In this document: piece by piece, positions 1-12,199 of the stretch | Layout of the letters: each line of letters begins with the position of its first letter | Position numbering within the stretch: the stretch's first letter is position 1 | Notes under the pieces: generated by a model | Database searches by the model: none | The model's input: the letters and a program-made list of their open reading frames with translations, nothing else | What the model was told of the DNA's origin: nothing | DNA from: Tubiluchus corallicola | Taxonomy: Eukaryota > Priapulida > Priapulimorpha > Priapulimorphida > Tubiluchidae | Assembly: GCA_030141605.1 (NCBI GenBank) | Contig: JAQGDQ010000209.1 | Coordinates: forward strand, 117,501 to 181,500 | Direction of reading: 5' to 3' | Length of the DNA stretch: 64,000 bases | Translations under genes and position numbers: made by a program

Positions 1-550
1 TACAATGTTGGTACTTCGCTCGCAAATTTAAAGGAGCTTTGACATATCATTGAACGGAAGTGGTGCTATCAAGCCACTGGTATAGCAGTGCCTAGTCTTT
101 TGCTGGATTACTGCTGTGTTTACCTGTCTTCAGTGCGAATTTCTTTTGTTTTAGAATACAGTGTCTACAGTAACGTAACGGGCATGTGCTGTTGCTACTG
201 CTGCTGATGATGAGGATGATGGCGACGACGACATATTCTGTTAAAGTAGCACATTCTTATACCTAAAAGGCTGATTATACTGACAGTTTTATGTAGCTTT
301 TTGTCATCCGATATACTAACAAAAGTTTGCTCAAATCTCCCTATACTTACTAACCGTAAAATTATGTTGTCAACGGTCAACCTATGACCAACGTTCATAG
401 ATGGTCAACCTTTTACTAGTCACTAGTCAGTAAGAACTAGTCAGCTGTTACGTAATCGTTTAGCTGGTCGGTCGGTAGCCAACCTTCTTGCCAGCATCAA
501 TCAGTCCCTACAGTTAAACCACTGTTTATATATATATATATATCATAGCT
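1..550. other. AT-rich non-genic DNA
   Basis: No coding exon or RNA gene was recognised. The only structure is a short (TA)n run near 528-543 that abuts the GC-rich island to its right. Confidence 0.5.
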
Positions 551-634
551 CGGGGGGGGAGTAAACCCCTACCGGGCGCATCCCCCGGGTGGCGGATGGG
601 GGACCCCTGGCTCACGAGCCAGGGTGCTCCGAAT
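551..634. repeat. GC-rich island with perfect hairpin
   Basis: A strikingly GC-rich block of about 85 bp sits in very AT-rich flanks. It contains runs of G and C and a perfect 9-bp stem with a 2-nt loop at 605-624 (CCCTGGCTC / GAGCCAGGG). It starts directly after a TA microsatellite. The abrupt composition change suggests a fragment of a mobile element, possibly the 5' untranslated end of a retroelement, but no diagnostic protein is attached. No ORF here is convincing. Confidence 0.45.
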
Positions 635-1427
635 ATTCAAATAAGGAGCTGTGGACCAAATCCTTCAGGATAGACCTAGCAAGTCACTGAAGTACTTTTT
701 GCTCAAGTAACTCATGGCGAACACAACTGTGTTCGCCGGCTGACAGATGAAAATCTACCAGGAGGATGGTGAGAAAGAATATATATATATAGAATAAGAA
801 ACCCCAACCCCTTGAAGTCAACGCGAGTTTAGGTGACAAATTAGAATACGAAAACATGATAGACAACCACAGATAAGATCTAAAATAAATCAACCAATAT
901 TATAGCCTCTAGCTTATCAGGCGTTTCATTTAAGCAAGCTAAAGCAATCGCATTGATAGCGAATATTCCTTTGAAGCCTTTATTTTACAGAGAAAATTCA
1001 GGTCAGTGCAGCCAGGCGTATAAGCCAATAAAGCAGTTAGAGTTAATATGGAAAATGCATGTAAAAGTACAAATGATGTTATCAGGATATAGAGAAAAAA
1101 GACAGAATAATTCAATGCGTGTGAAGTAGAGCTTTTCATGTTGCACTCTAGCCTTCCGTTAATCATGATAATTGAGCTTTGTTCCACTCAAAATAGCGTG
1201 TTTTCGTCATTTATCATCCAGGATTCATGGTGAACAGCTTTCTGCATGATTCAGAGACAGGGATACAGTTGTGGCAATAACGCATTCATTTTTATTAGCG
1301 CATTGACTGGGTGAGATTTTGCACTAAAATCCCCAGAGTATAAAATATGGCTGATTCATGCAATAACTGACGTGCTAATATAAAAATTTGAATAGCGTAT
1401 TTTATCAGATTATATATTCTAATAAAC
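635..1427. other. AT-rich non-genic DNA
   Basis: No gene or repeat could be assigned. Short ORFs on the minus strand (684-893, 939-1187) are hydrophobic, AT-driven and resemble no family I know. Confidence 0.45.
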
Positions 1428-1492
1428 ATAGCGTCTGCTTTCCGTTTGGGAGGTCGTGGATCGCTTCCGCGGCCAGATCATACCATATGCTA
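1428..1492 (+). mobile_element. tRNA-derived SINE head fragment
   Basis: The stretch around 1448-1487 reads GGGAGGTCGTGG followed by a degenerate B-box region and CATACCA. The same order of motifs occurs in the better preserved SINE on the minus strand at 17264-17515. I infer a decayed, 3'-truncated copy of that family. No tail or target duplication was found. Confidence 0.4.
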
Positions 1493-1783
1493 GTCGCACA
1501 CTATCATAAAATTGTCTGCAACAAAATATAACTTTTGTATGAAGCAACCTGGTGTCAAGCAAAGTAGATCTAATACGTCACGCATTAAGCATTTACCATA
1601 TGACACGTGGCAAAATCATTGAATTTTTATGACTGATCTGAATTTCTATGCCGCAAATTATTGCACTGAGCCCGCACACGAGCAGGACTTTGATGTTGGA
1701 CACAAAAATTTAAGCATGGTTAACAAAAATCTGTGTCCGCTTATTGTGTCAGACAGATTTTGAATAGTGTGCGACTTGTAGTA

Positions 1784-1953
1784 AGTGGCGTTTACCAGAC
1801 ATCCCGAATGCGTTATGCGGATGCAGAATAGAAAAAAATCGGTTAACATTGTTTTCAATGCACCCGTTTATCAAACCTGCGTTATGCGTTATCTTTTCTG
1901 CAGCTATCTCTTCTGATTGATTTTTTATTCCGGATATCTGGTAAACGCCACTT
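1784..1953. mobile_element. TA-flanked MITE, family A copy 1
   Basis: A 170-bp element with inverted ends: the left end reads AGTGGCGTTTACCAGACATCC and the right end is its complement with few changes. Both sides carry TA, as expected for a TA target duplication. The interior (GTTTTCAAT...CCCGTTTATC...GCGTTATGCGTTA...CTGCAGCTAT...TGATTTTTTAT) is shared with copies at 15669-15866 and 30308-30513. There is no coding capacity. TA targets suggest mobilisation by a Tc1/mariner-type transposase, but the ends match no family I can name. Confidence 0.8.
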
Positions 1954-1955
1954 TA

Positions 1956-4900
1956 AACTAAAAGTGGTGCCTGCCTGGCGTGTGGCCTTAATGGGTAAGA
2001 GCGAGATTAGTTGTTGACCCTTACTTTCTTTTTAAATGATGACTACTAACTTTCATTATTTAATTTGATAAACTTTTCTGATAATTTTCTGATAAACTTA
2101 ACTATTCAATCACAATTTGCTAAATGTAAATGTTCAATGCATGCATGAACAGCGGTAATTGCAATGTCAATCTTTTTATAGTAGTTGTAGTTTTTGTGTG
2201 ATTTAGTGTTGTTATTGTTTGTTCGGTAATTTATATAAACATGTTTGAAATAAAATGTTAAATCAAATCAGTCAGTCAGATTATATAGATTATATACTCC
2301 GTGAATTCAATTTTGGGGCATAACCTACGCCTCTTGGTATTTAGGTACTGTAATAATATAATTACAATTATTAACAAAGTTATATCCAGAAGACAATAAG
2401 AGAAGCTATGTGAATGAATTATCAAACAGTATTATGCGCCTTGCTAATTGATGCACTTCATGCGTTAAAAAGGAAAGACATTCTTTTTTCAGCAGAGAAG
2501 AACTGCTATGTATGGCAAATCATATATGTGTGCGTTAAGTTGACGAGGTACTAAGAATAGGTTTGCTTACATTCTGATATTTACTGCCTAACATGCTTCG
2601 TTGTTTTTTTTTGTGGTTTTGTTTTTGTAAATCTGTCTATTTATATACTAACTAATTGAACTGTATGCACATGTCTGTTGTAAGTATTATCTTCGAGTAA
2701 GTGATAGGTAATAACAATAAATGTGCCACATCAAGCCCTAGTGTCCAATAATACATTGTTAGGTTATTAATGATTATTGAAAATCATTTCTGAGGAGCTT
2801 CCAACGCCTCCAATTTATACACCTCAGAATGGCAACTATAGTTTAAGGTTTAAATTTCTTATTTAGCTGATTTGCAAAAAACAGGCATCAAATTATATAT
2901 ACACGTAATAAGAATGACAATATTACATTACCGAGGATTAGTACAAACCAACCTCGGAATGAGGAGCGTAAGCTTTCGCGCTTCACACCGTAGTTGTGGC
3001 AAGCACCAGTGCAGAGGTAATCTCAAAGTTAGCGAATATGTCAAACAACAAAATATGAGTAAATGAGTAACAGTGGCACAAAATACGCATTAGTGCAAGT
3101 AAATTCAAACTGATGATACTAATGTTGTACAGCAAAATTTGGCTATTTAAAATAAAAATGATCAAAAATCTTCTTTTTGAACTGACGCAATAGGTAGTTT
3201 TTGGCAACATTGGGCATTTGTGCCCAGAGCTGAATGCTAGTATATGAAGGGTTACGATGATCATAATTAGTATGAATAGTAGCAGGATAGTAACTAGTAA
3301 GCGCGCTAGGAGTGTAATAACTACGAGTTTGTTGAACGGGTATTAAAAATTACGAAAAGCTGCAGGAAGTAGATTATGTAATATATTTATACATAAATAA
3401 TAAACTCCCGCAATCGTACAACAGTCACCTATCGGTGTATACCCCTGAAATGTGCGATGTAATGAAACCCTGGATGCAGTAATATTGACGTGCAAATTAG
3501 GACAACACCATCTGCATATGATGGCTAAAGAGTTCTTCATTGACAGTAATAGTTATGTCAAATAATGCAGGCAGGTGACTGTCTCTTGGTGACACAGTAA
3601 TAACTGATGGGTGGACACAATTACATGTTTGCATGGGACAGGGGTGGCATAAAACATGTAAAAGCCAGCATATTTGTCACTTAGTTAGACACGCACCGTT
3701 TGCTTCTGCAGTTACAGGAATCGGTCAAGGCAATAGGTTTGTAAATAATGCATTGTTAATAATGGTACTGATGTTAGCAGTGTAATTGTTTGTTAGATGA
3801 AGCTAGTGACGTTATGGTTCAATTATTCTGAACATGCTTAACCAGTTTTTGATTCGATGTATTCAAGCACTTCTGGTGAATCAGTCCTCGAGAAGAGGGT
3901 GATTGATGAATCCATTCCTACGTTTGCCTGTCATACACTAGCAACTAAATTTTATCATTATATGTATACTAAACGTTAAACATTAAAATACATACAGTTT
4001 TTTTCTTTAATCAAAATTGTGCTGCGTAAAAAATGAAACTGGATGTAAGAAAAATGAGTAATAAATATTATGATGATCGTAAAAACAATGACAGCAGTTA
4101 AAGGGTTATAATTTTTACAAAAACAATTTACAGTTGAGCATTACCCAAGCTTATAATTTACATTTGGCGCTAAATATCACTTTGGAACGCATAAAAGGTT
4201 TCGAATGCGAGTCTTATACATAAACTGTTCGATGGTCTTCTCCATTCAACAATCTGTTAATTTATATATACTGATATCACGATCTTATATTTGTGCAATT
4301 TTTCTGCAATTGTATTTTTATGTTAAAGGAATAAATGCAATACAATACAGTGCATGTAATGTTGACGAAGAAAATTGATGGTCCAGCAAAATTTTACTTG
4401 GAGTTTGAAACCCGGCTGCTTATGACCTATAATTGATGATAAAACTTCTCGCCTTTGCTCTACTTCAGACATAATTAACTACAGTCACTGTGTGAATGCA
4501 GAACAGTCTTTTGCAACAAGCTCTTACAGCAAACGCTTAATGGAAGTTAGATTTCACGTTTGATTAATCTTACGGCATCAATTTGGTTCATTAATTGCGA
4601 ATTATTTACATTGAAAGCTAAGTAATTAGATTTCGTCTAATTTTGTTTGTAAGTGATATTGAATTATTAAACAGTTTGTGTATGTATCTTCTTTGATACA
4701 AGGTCAAGACGGAGTCGATGGTGCTGCTAAATCAGAATATTGCTTATTACAGACTGTTTTTTTGCAATATAATCCTCGACGGTGCGCCTCTTGTTGGACA
4801 GAATTCACTATTTAACACAAATTGTTATAATAAGCCCTTTCACTGTTCCGGCGATAATGTACGTTTGACAAAGCGTCGCAGCATATGCTGTTGCAATGGT

Positions 4901-5500
4901 AACAGTTTTAACAGCGAGCTAGAATCTTATCTAGTTCATCTCTTCTTAAATACAAGCAAATTGCTGCTAGTAAATCACTCTGTCCACAGATTAATGCATA
5001 ATTAAGTAAAGAACACGTAAAGAAACTGAATTTACTGAACTGAAGCTGCCAACGGTTTTGCTTTACTCACATATCACATGACCCTTGCAGTTAAGACTCG
5101 CCGCTAGGTGAAAAGGCTTATTACTGTACTTGAATGAGATTTTATAAACCGAAAGATAAATACGACAGTAAAATTCAATACATAAGTTCACTCGAAACTA
5201 AGTCTTCTTTGTAAACTCGGTGACTGGTTAACCTGCCAGCTGCGTATTCCGGTTGAACTTCCGGTTCAATGGTGACTCGAAATAGTAATTACTGGATTCC
5301 ACAGCAGAAAAACTCCTTCAGTTACGTGTCATGCTGAGTTAATTGCTCGTATTTTCAGCACCATCTAAAGCAAATCCAGACTTTTTTCACGTGGAAGAAG
5401 CAAACAACCAGCCAACAACTGTTTGAAATTTGACATCATTGCACATTAGAAACACGTGTTTTGGAGAATGTAGTGAACTCTGCCCTAAAAATGACGCACC
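1956..5500. other. Gene-free AT-rich span
   Basis: No exon, RNA gene or multi-copy repeat was identified. A possible retroelement 3' tail ends near 2280: an AT-rich stretch with AATAAA followed by repeated CAGT. The ORFs at 2872-3066, 2983-3264, 3343-3540 and 4718-5005 have no recognisable motif and no strong splice context, so I do not call them genes. Confidence 0.45.
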
Positions 5501-5504
5501 GTCG

Positions 5505-5559
5505 GAGATTATATATACAAATATGTATATATAATCTCTCTCTCTCTTTCTCTCTCTCT

Positions 5560-5598
<39 letters not shown>

Positions 5599-5624
5599 GC
5601 TATATATTATATAGCGAGAGAGAG
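5505..5624. repeat. (CT)n microsatellite flanked by two hairpins
   Basis: The CT-rich core at about 5536-5597 is bracketed by two inverted repeats. The left one (5505-5538) has a perfect 14-bp stem, GAGATTATATATAC, around a 6-nt loop. The right one (5590-5624) has a 17-bp stem with one mismatch and a 1-nt loop. The right stem continues directly out of the CT tract into its GA complement, so a long cruciform or slipped structure is possible. The 61-aa ORF crossing it is an artefact of the repeat. Confidence 0.8.
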
Positions 5625-5969
5625 ACGGAGTACAGCCGCATTTTAATTATTACCATAAATGGTAACATAAAGCCAAATTTATATTTCTAAGAAACTCTAT
5701 TGCAAAAAAATTCACTAGTGTACTTATATTGTGCAGTTTAACTGTTTCAAAGGTTCAGAAAAAATTGTTGAACTTCTTGTAAAACTATACTTTGTAACAA
5801 CAACGTCAAGAAAAACTTCAAAATATTTGCGCGTTTAACTGGTAGTAAAACATGACATTAGACAGCTGTGAAAATACTAGCTGAAACTGTTTAAAATTGA
5901 GTCAAAACTGAGTTTTTGTAGGTATTAAGTCTTGTAGGCAGTGGCAAAATAAAAAATAAAGAAATCATA

Positions 5970-6465
5970 AAATAATAATAGTAATAAAATATATTTTATA
6001 AAGCGCCTAAAGAAATTAAGAAAATGTAAAACTAATAAGATAATTAAAAACTCTGCACAGAACACACAAATCTCCTACAATACAGACATTATGGTAAAAA
6101 AGGCATTACTGAAGTTTACAACAGTTGGAATTGATCATAATAATTTTAAAGAGATGTGTCTTCAAGCATTTTAATTTTTTTAAATAGTTGCACAGTAGAT
6201 AAGGTTCTGAGATTTTGAGGCAAGGGTTTCCAATATTTTGGTGCAATAGAAGAAAATCCAAGGTTGCCAAAAGTCTTTTTTCTATTAAAAGGCACCAAAA
6301 GTTCATTATGGGAAAATCTACTTGCCAGTGTGTCCCTATAGTAGTTGCGTTTATGTAACTTAGCAGGTAAGTAGACAGAAGAAAATCAGTGTAAAGCGTT
6401 GTATGTGAGAACTAACAGTTTATAAATACACCTAATTCTATTAAGTAACCTGTGCAAGTAACACA
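5970..6465 (-). mobile_element. L2/CR1-like LINE, 3' end of ORF2 with tail
   Basis: On the minus strand, translation from about 6465 towards 5970 gives peptides typical of the last part of L2/CR1-type LINE ORF2. In order these are RLLNRIRCIYKLLVLTYNALH, then VYLPAKLHKRNYY, then FGNLGFSSIAPKYWKPLPQN, then, after one frameshift, LKCLKTHLF. The family pattern is a KLL-LTYKALH segment, an AP-LWNSLP-like segment and a KTHLF ending. An in-frame stop after NALH and the frameshift show a dead copy. The AT-rich 3' untranslated part ends in AGGCGCTTTATAAA and an (ATT)n-like tail at 5970-5989. The reverse transcriptase core is missing, as expected for a 5'-truncated insertion. Confidence 0.75.
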
Positions 6466-8227
6466 TAGAAAAAGTAGTACTATTGATTGTACTATCCTGT
6501 ATACATTACCTGGAAACAATGCAAAATGTAGGCTTATAACATTGTCTAAACGCCGATGCAATCATATGATAATATCACTGTTGAATAGTGTTTATAATTA
6601 TAATGAGCATTGGGTAAACTTGGCGTAATTCTCCATGGATTAGCTACCCGTTTCTCATAATTTCTCACAGCATTATAATTTCACGGTCTTTAATTTACAA
6701 AGTAAATTTTTAATCCACAACAGGTGACAATGGATAAGCATCTTTTCCATCTACAAGTGCATTCACTTAATTAGACCATACAGAGAGGGCGTATATTTTT
6801 CTAATTAAAGCTACACATCGATGAGTCGCACACATTTTAGTGTGTTTGTCTAAGATAATAGCATTAACTCGCAGTAGCACGATCATGGACCAGACATTGT
6901 GTGCTGAGGTGATGAATAATAGCAAAGTGCCATAATTGAAGCAACGAAATGTGAAACGTGTTACGCTGGGCTTCTTTCATCTTGCTCGCAATTTAAACAG
7001 AGTTACGTGTTTGCTCTGGTAGAAATCAGGCCCCACGAGAAGCTGAGCTGCTAAAAAAATTAAATAAATTGATGATTTACTGAAGTTTACAAAGCGAACT
7101 ATATGCCCATAGGATCTCGATAATAGGGCTGTATTTCACTGTGCAAAAACTCAATTGAATTCCGTAACTCATGATTTAAGTCACTGTGATGCAAACGTCT
7201 GGTACTTTGCTATGTGGTAAGAACGTGGCATGGATGGCATAGCACGGTTAGGCAGGCACACCTAACATCTAATTGCCAATTTGGTTAATTTACTAACACT
7301 CCAATTCTAGTTAGTAGCCTATTAGTTTACAATTTTGAATCGCACGAGGACTTTAACTGTTTATGGCTAAACAGCTTTTAAATTAACTAGCCAAGAAATT
7401 TAATTTTACAAGTGCAAAAACACAGTTTTAAAATTATCGCTTATTTCTTTTAAACACAATTACAAAGGCGCAGTAGATTAAAAAGTTAAGGTTGAACAGA
7501 ATAAAGTGAGTTCAACATTAACTTCATTTAGGGGCAGCACAGTATCTGTAAACGCTTTAGCACGGCATAATGTAAGAAAGAGCATTGCCAGACAAGAAAG
7601 AGAAAGAATTATGAGGAAAATAAACAGCAGAAACTTTCCCACCCAAGCGCATCTACTCAACCACTCATTCCCTCACTTACTCAATACTTAGTGTTACTGT
7701 TCTCATGCTTCTTTCACATTTATTACGGTAAATCACGTTTAACATGTGTGAATCATCAGCTCTTAGTTAGAATAAAAGTGCATAAAGGACCAACGAGCGA
7801 GCAAAAACAACGCGATTTTTGTTAAATTTTAGCATCTCCCGAGACTATTGATTCAAAATTAAAACGCATTAAATGCACAGGAAGGCAGCACGCATTATGG
7901 CTGGCAATATAATATAAGTCTCATGTGCATGTAAATGGAATCCAGCGTGATCAATTACCTTGTATTTGAACTGTGGCTTTTAATGTCTCGAAGCTTTAAT
8001 CAAACAGGGTGAAAAATGAACCAAATAACAGTGCACAGCAATTGGACGATTACGGTAATTTAAGAAAAATTGCGCGGTCGTAGGCTTAGTTCATTCAACG
8101 GTGACCTTACTGGTAATTGACACACTTACTGCATAGTTTATAAATTATTATTCCATGACTATTACAGTGATTACAACAGTACTAGCAAAAAATATCACCA
8201 CCGAGGCTGCCGTCACTACCACCAGCA
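6466..8227. other. Gene-free AT-rich span
   Basis: Nothing was recognised. ORFs at 7478-7660 and 7506-7691 overlap each other on opposite strands and show no motif. Confidence 0.45.
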
Positions 8228-8306
8228 TGAGCAATAACAACAGCATCAACAGCAACACCAGCAACAACAGCAACAACATCAACAGCAGCAGCTGCAGCAA
8301 CAACTC
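8228..8306. repeat. CAA/CAG-type imperfect triplet repeat
   Basis: The tract consists almost entirely of CAA, CAG, CAT and CAC triplets on the plus strand. It looks like a decayed microsatellite. It could encode polyglutamine in one frame, but no flanking open exon is seen. Confidence 0.75.
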
Positions 8307-9474
8307 TTTATAAAATAGAATATTACAGACAAATTTAATGAATTACTCAAAATAATGTCTTTCTCTTAAATTTTAGGTCAACAAAACTAAAATCGTGTCT
8401 ATATTCATAAAACCCAATTCCCTGTTTACCGTTCATTTAATCAAAGATATTGCGCATTAATAATTACCCGCAGTTTTGTATTTACTACTTCTTTAAGCAA
8501 GCAAAATTCATTAATTGACTAGACGTTATTAACATAGATAAATTGACTTTTGTTATATCATGTTTACCCATTGAAATACATAGTGATTGAATGGATCCAA
8601 ACGGGTTGTATATCAAAGCACGGCACAATTACAGAACAGTTTAAAAAGAGATCATTTTAAATTGATAACTTGATTCAACAAGGTATTATTCTTCTGTACA
8701 TATAATTTATCACTCACTTTGCTATTCTTGCTTTTATTATTAACCTTTTTATACAGAATACAATGTTAAATTTTAAAAAGCAAACATTGTTTTCCAAACA
8801 AAACACTCTAATTGCATATATAAATTTTGTGTAGACCTGGAATTGTCCATGGATACACAATCTACACTTGAAACGGTACAAAGATTAGTGTTAGCTTTGG
8901 GATTGAATTAAAACCTATTAACCACAAAAAACTGACTTTCTCGTAGTCTAAGACACTGTCACTTCGAAACTAACAAGTTAGTTAAGAGTAGAATAGTTCT
9001 ACTGACTATATTCTCTAGCGCAGCCTAGGTTAATAACTGGATGGAAACATAAGATTTAATGTATCCAGAAGACACAGAGTTACTAGCAATTTTTCATTTT
9101 GTCAACTGATTATTCTGACCACGTGTCAATTAATGTAACCGTATCCTCTCTCGTTTATCATCATGAATTCGACAATGTAAGCAGGCGTATATAGCCTGGG
9201 TTTTAAGACTCCTCTATTCTTGTCATTATTTCTCATTTACCTTACTATAATAATAGAAATTAATAGCCGAATTGCTGCAGTGTATGTCGTTACCGTACAA
9301 AATGTCTTTGAAAACAATGCTGCAATGACGCTTGCAGAGTCATTCGTAAGAGGTGTATACATTTCAAGTGATGGTAATGTCTAAAGTGTCATTGAGAACA
9401 GCTTTATGACAGATTTCTTACAGTGCTGAACAGTGAGAACTAGCTTTTGACCTTGTGCATTCCAAGGTTAAACT
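8307..9474. other. Gene-free AT-rich span
   Basis: No gene, RNA or repeat family was recognised here. Confidence 0.4.
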
Positions 9475-9534
9475 TGCTACTACTGCTGCTGCTGATGTTG
9501 CTGCTGCTGGTGGTGTTGCTGCTGCTGCTGCTGT

Positions 9535-9570
<36 letters not shown>

Positions 9571-9682
9571 TGCTACTGCTACTGCTACTACTACTAATAC
9601 TAATACTAATACTACTACTACTACTATTGATCTACTGCTACTGCTATTACTACTATTACTATTACTACTGCTACTGCTATAG

Positions 9683-9723
<41 letters not shown>

Positions 9724-9727
9724 ACTG

Positions 9728-9819
<92 letters not shown>

Positions 9820-9820
9820 G
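9475..9820. repeat. Compound triplet microsatellite (GCT/ACT)n
   Basis: About 345 bp of uninterrupted triplets. It starts with CTG/GTG-type units, passes through TAC, TAA and TAT variants, has a second CTG run, and ends in about 100 bp of pure (CTA)n. Four long ORFs on both strands (poly-Leu, poly-Ala, poly-Ser, poly-Tyr/Cys) are open only because no stop codon occurs in the repeat. None should be annotated as a gene. Confidence 0.95.
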
Positions 9821-12165
9821 CCAACAGCAGCGTAGCGTAGCAGTAGTATTGCCATCAACATATAATATTCGTCAAAGTTTTTAAAAACACACGTACTCTA
9901 ATAAAAACTATTTACACATTTTAGTCTTTGTTACACTTCGAAATGCAAAATCCTGCAAAAGTAATTTACTATGTAAGCAATATCCTATTGTATGACATGT
10001 AAAAGGTCTATTGAATAAAAAAATTTGAAGCAACATGCTGTCTGTCAGCTTTAATTATTTTAATTCTACACGCAGATTGGACCAATTTTGCCATTGCTTA
10101 ACATTTTCTAAGACAAAAATAACAGTAACGAAACAGGAAATACAAATATAGTACTGCCATCATATTGACTAACGCTCTTTATCTTAGGTTGGCTCAATGC
10201 CCCCTCCCTAAGCGTCAATTCACCGCCTGGAATTAAATGAAGCCATCCATTATCGTCCGTGGTTTCTGTTCTATTCTGTTGAAACTCCTTTGTGGCTTCA
10301 CTCACGATTAGCATACAGGCAGAGAGAATGCACCTGACGTTATATTACTGTCTCATTGCGTTTTTGTCGTCGAATGAATAGCCGGCTATATTTACACAAA
10401 ACACTCTACATTAATACCTGCGGGATCGCTATGATATAGACAAAGAACTTATAATTCCACACGTTTGTCACGTGGAATTGTTGTCCACGAAAACTTCAAT
10501 AAAGACTGCAGTAACAGGAGCCTTTTTGATGGATGTACTTTATCCGAGCGTTGATTTATTAATGTCTGGTAAAATGATGACACGTTCGAGCCCAATCTAA
10601 AATTGGAGACGTTTCGGAGTTTTTTTATATTATGAGTTCTAAAATTATTTTTGAAAACAGCTATCTTAAGAGTTCTGCGCCCAACAACTGCTTTTATTTT
10701 GTATGCGCAGATACAACTGATACAATGTGTGAAGCGTATATTAAAATATAATGCAACAATTGTAAATAATTGTAATTTGTGTGATGATCAAAATGAAAGA
10801 ATCGTAATATTAATTTTAGTCCATCAGAATCACTAGAAATTACAGATCCATTAGTAAGCAAAGTTACTAAGAAATCTAAAGTAAAGTCTAACGTAAGCTC
10901 AGGTAACCAATAAAATCATTATTTTGATGCATCGTTATTTCTCCTTTATGTAACTGCGCTAACATAAATACATAAACGTGGCTGCCGCAATCAAGGGTTA
11001 AAAATCTTTGACTAATTTCCTGGCTTCGTCTTATTACTCACACTCACCTAGGCACAAAATGAGTCACTAACAGGTGCAGTGAGCATAATGATTCAACGCT
11101 CTCTTATTTTGCAATCGCCACAGCATGCACAGTCTGTATATGGTGTATTGCATTAGGTAGCATTCGAGCCATTTATCTGCCGAGAGAAACCCAATTGCAC
11201 AATTCTCTTATTTCCGTTTACGTCAGTCTCTCACTCGGTTGTTGGTGCTCTTTGGGTCAATTTCAGCAACATCTCGGCGAGACGAGTTTCAATTGATGCG
11301 CGAAAATCTTGTTACGCGGTTCTTCATTAATTCGGGAAGTCTAGGGCACAAGTGGAAGCAGTTTTTGCAATTTAAAGCTCCAGTCCGGCGCTGTGAATGT
11401 AATAACGTGCGTGATTGTAACTTGTACGCTTGGCTTCCGTCACTTCTTTGCATTTTGTGTAACCAAGTTGAATTATTTGTATTTTGTGTGCCCATGTTGA
11501 ATTATTTGTGCTTTGTGTGATCATGTTGAATTATTTGTATTTTATGTGATTGAAATGGCGGAGGTAAACTTTAAAATGAGAACACTGACAAGTCACATTG
11601 TTGTTTCGATGGGCCCTCCTGGCGATGATCCTTCTAACTGTGCCCTTAGAAAGTTTTGAAAATATATAGTTACTTCAGGTAGGATATGATTCTGTCTACA
11701 ACAGATTTGATTGCAGCTAGGAGCGCTGTTTTGTTGTACCTCACCGCTAAACATACGTCTTGGACAAAGAAGTTTTCTTGTAATTATAATTTTGGCAGAG
11801 TAACCAAATTTAACATTATAACCAATTTCTACGTTAGCAATCAATTCACAGACTGTTGTGCATAAAATAGTCTCGTTATACCATACAATCTACAACTACA
11901 ACGCAAGTTCTGGGGAATACGAAGGCTGCTCATTCCAAAGTAATGCATGGTCCACCCCCACCCCCACGAAATCTTAAAATCTTAAGTGACCACAAACTGC
12001 AAATTGCTAAGCAGCTAGACAAGGAGAAAAACAAACTGCATTTCTAAATGTCTAAGCTCGCTGTCAATTGGAAGAAGTAACATTAATTTCATGCACACCG
12101 GAAGTGAGAAGGTAAAATCCCGTTGGTAAAAAATCCCAATAGTCAAAACGAAAGACGGAGAAGAG
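9821..12165. other. Gene-free span with one small tandem repeat
   Basis: No gene could be supported. At 11466-11552 a unit of about 30 bp, beginning GTTGAATTATTTGT and ending TTTGTGTG, is repeated three times with small changes. The 93-aa ORF at 11239-11520 runs into that repeat. A minus-strand ORF at 10108-10314 has a more coding-like composition but no recognisable motif or convincing splice donor. Confidence 0.45.
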
Positions 12166-12166
12166 A

Positions 12167-12199
<33 letters not shown>
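12167..12199. repeat. (ATG)n microsatellite
   Basis: About 33 bp of uninterrupted GAT/ATG triplets. It gives a polyhistidine run in a spurious minus-strand ORF. Confidence 0.9.

Noticed and set aside
9418-9884. Four long ORFs with poly-Ser, poly-Leu, poly-Val/Ala and poly-Tyr/Cys tracts on both strands
   Set aside because: They exist only because the triplet microsatellite lacks stop codons in these frames; no flanking domain or splice sites.
10108-10314. Minus-strand ORF with a hydrophilic first half
   Set aside because: No donor or acceptor in reasonable positions and no family resemblance.
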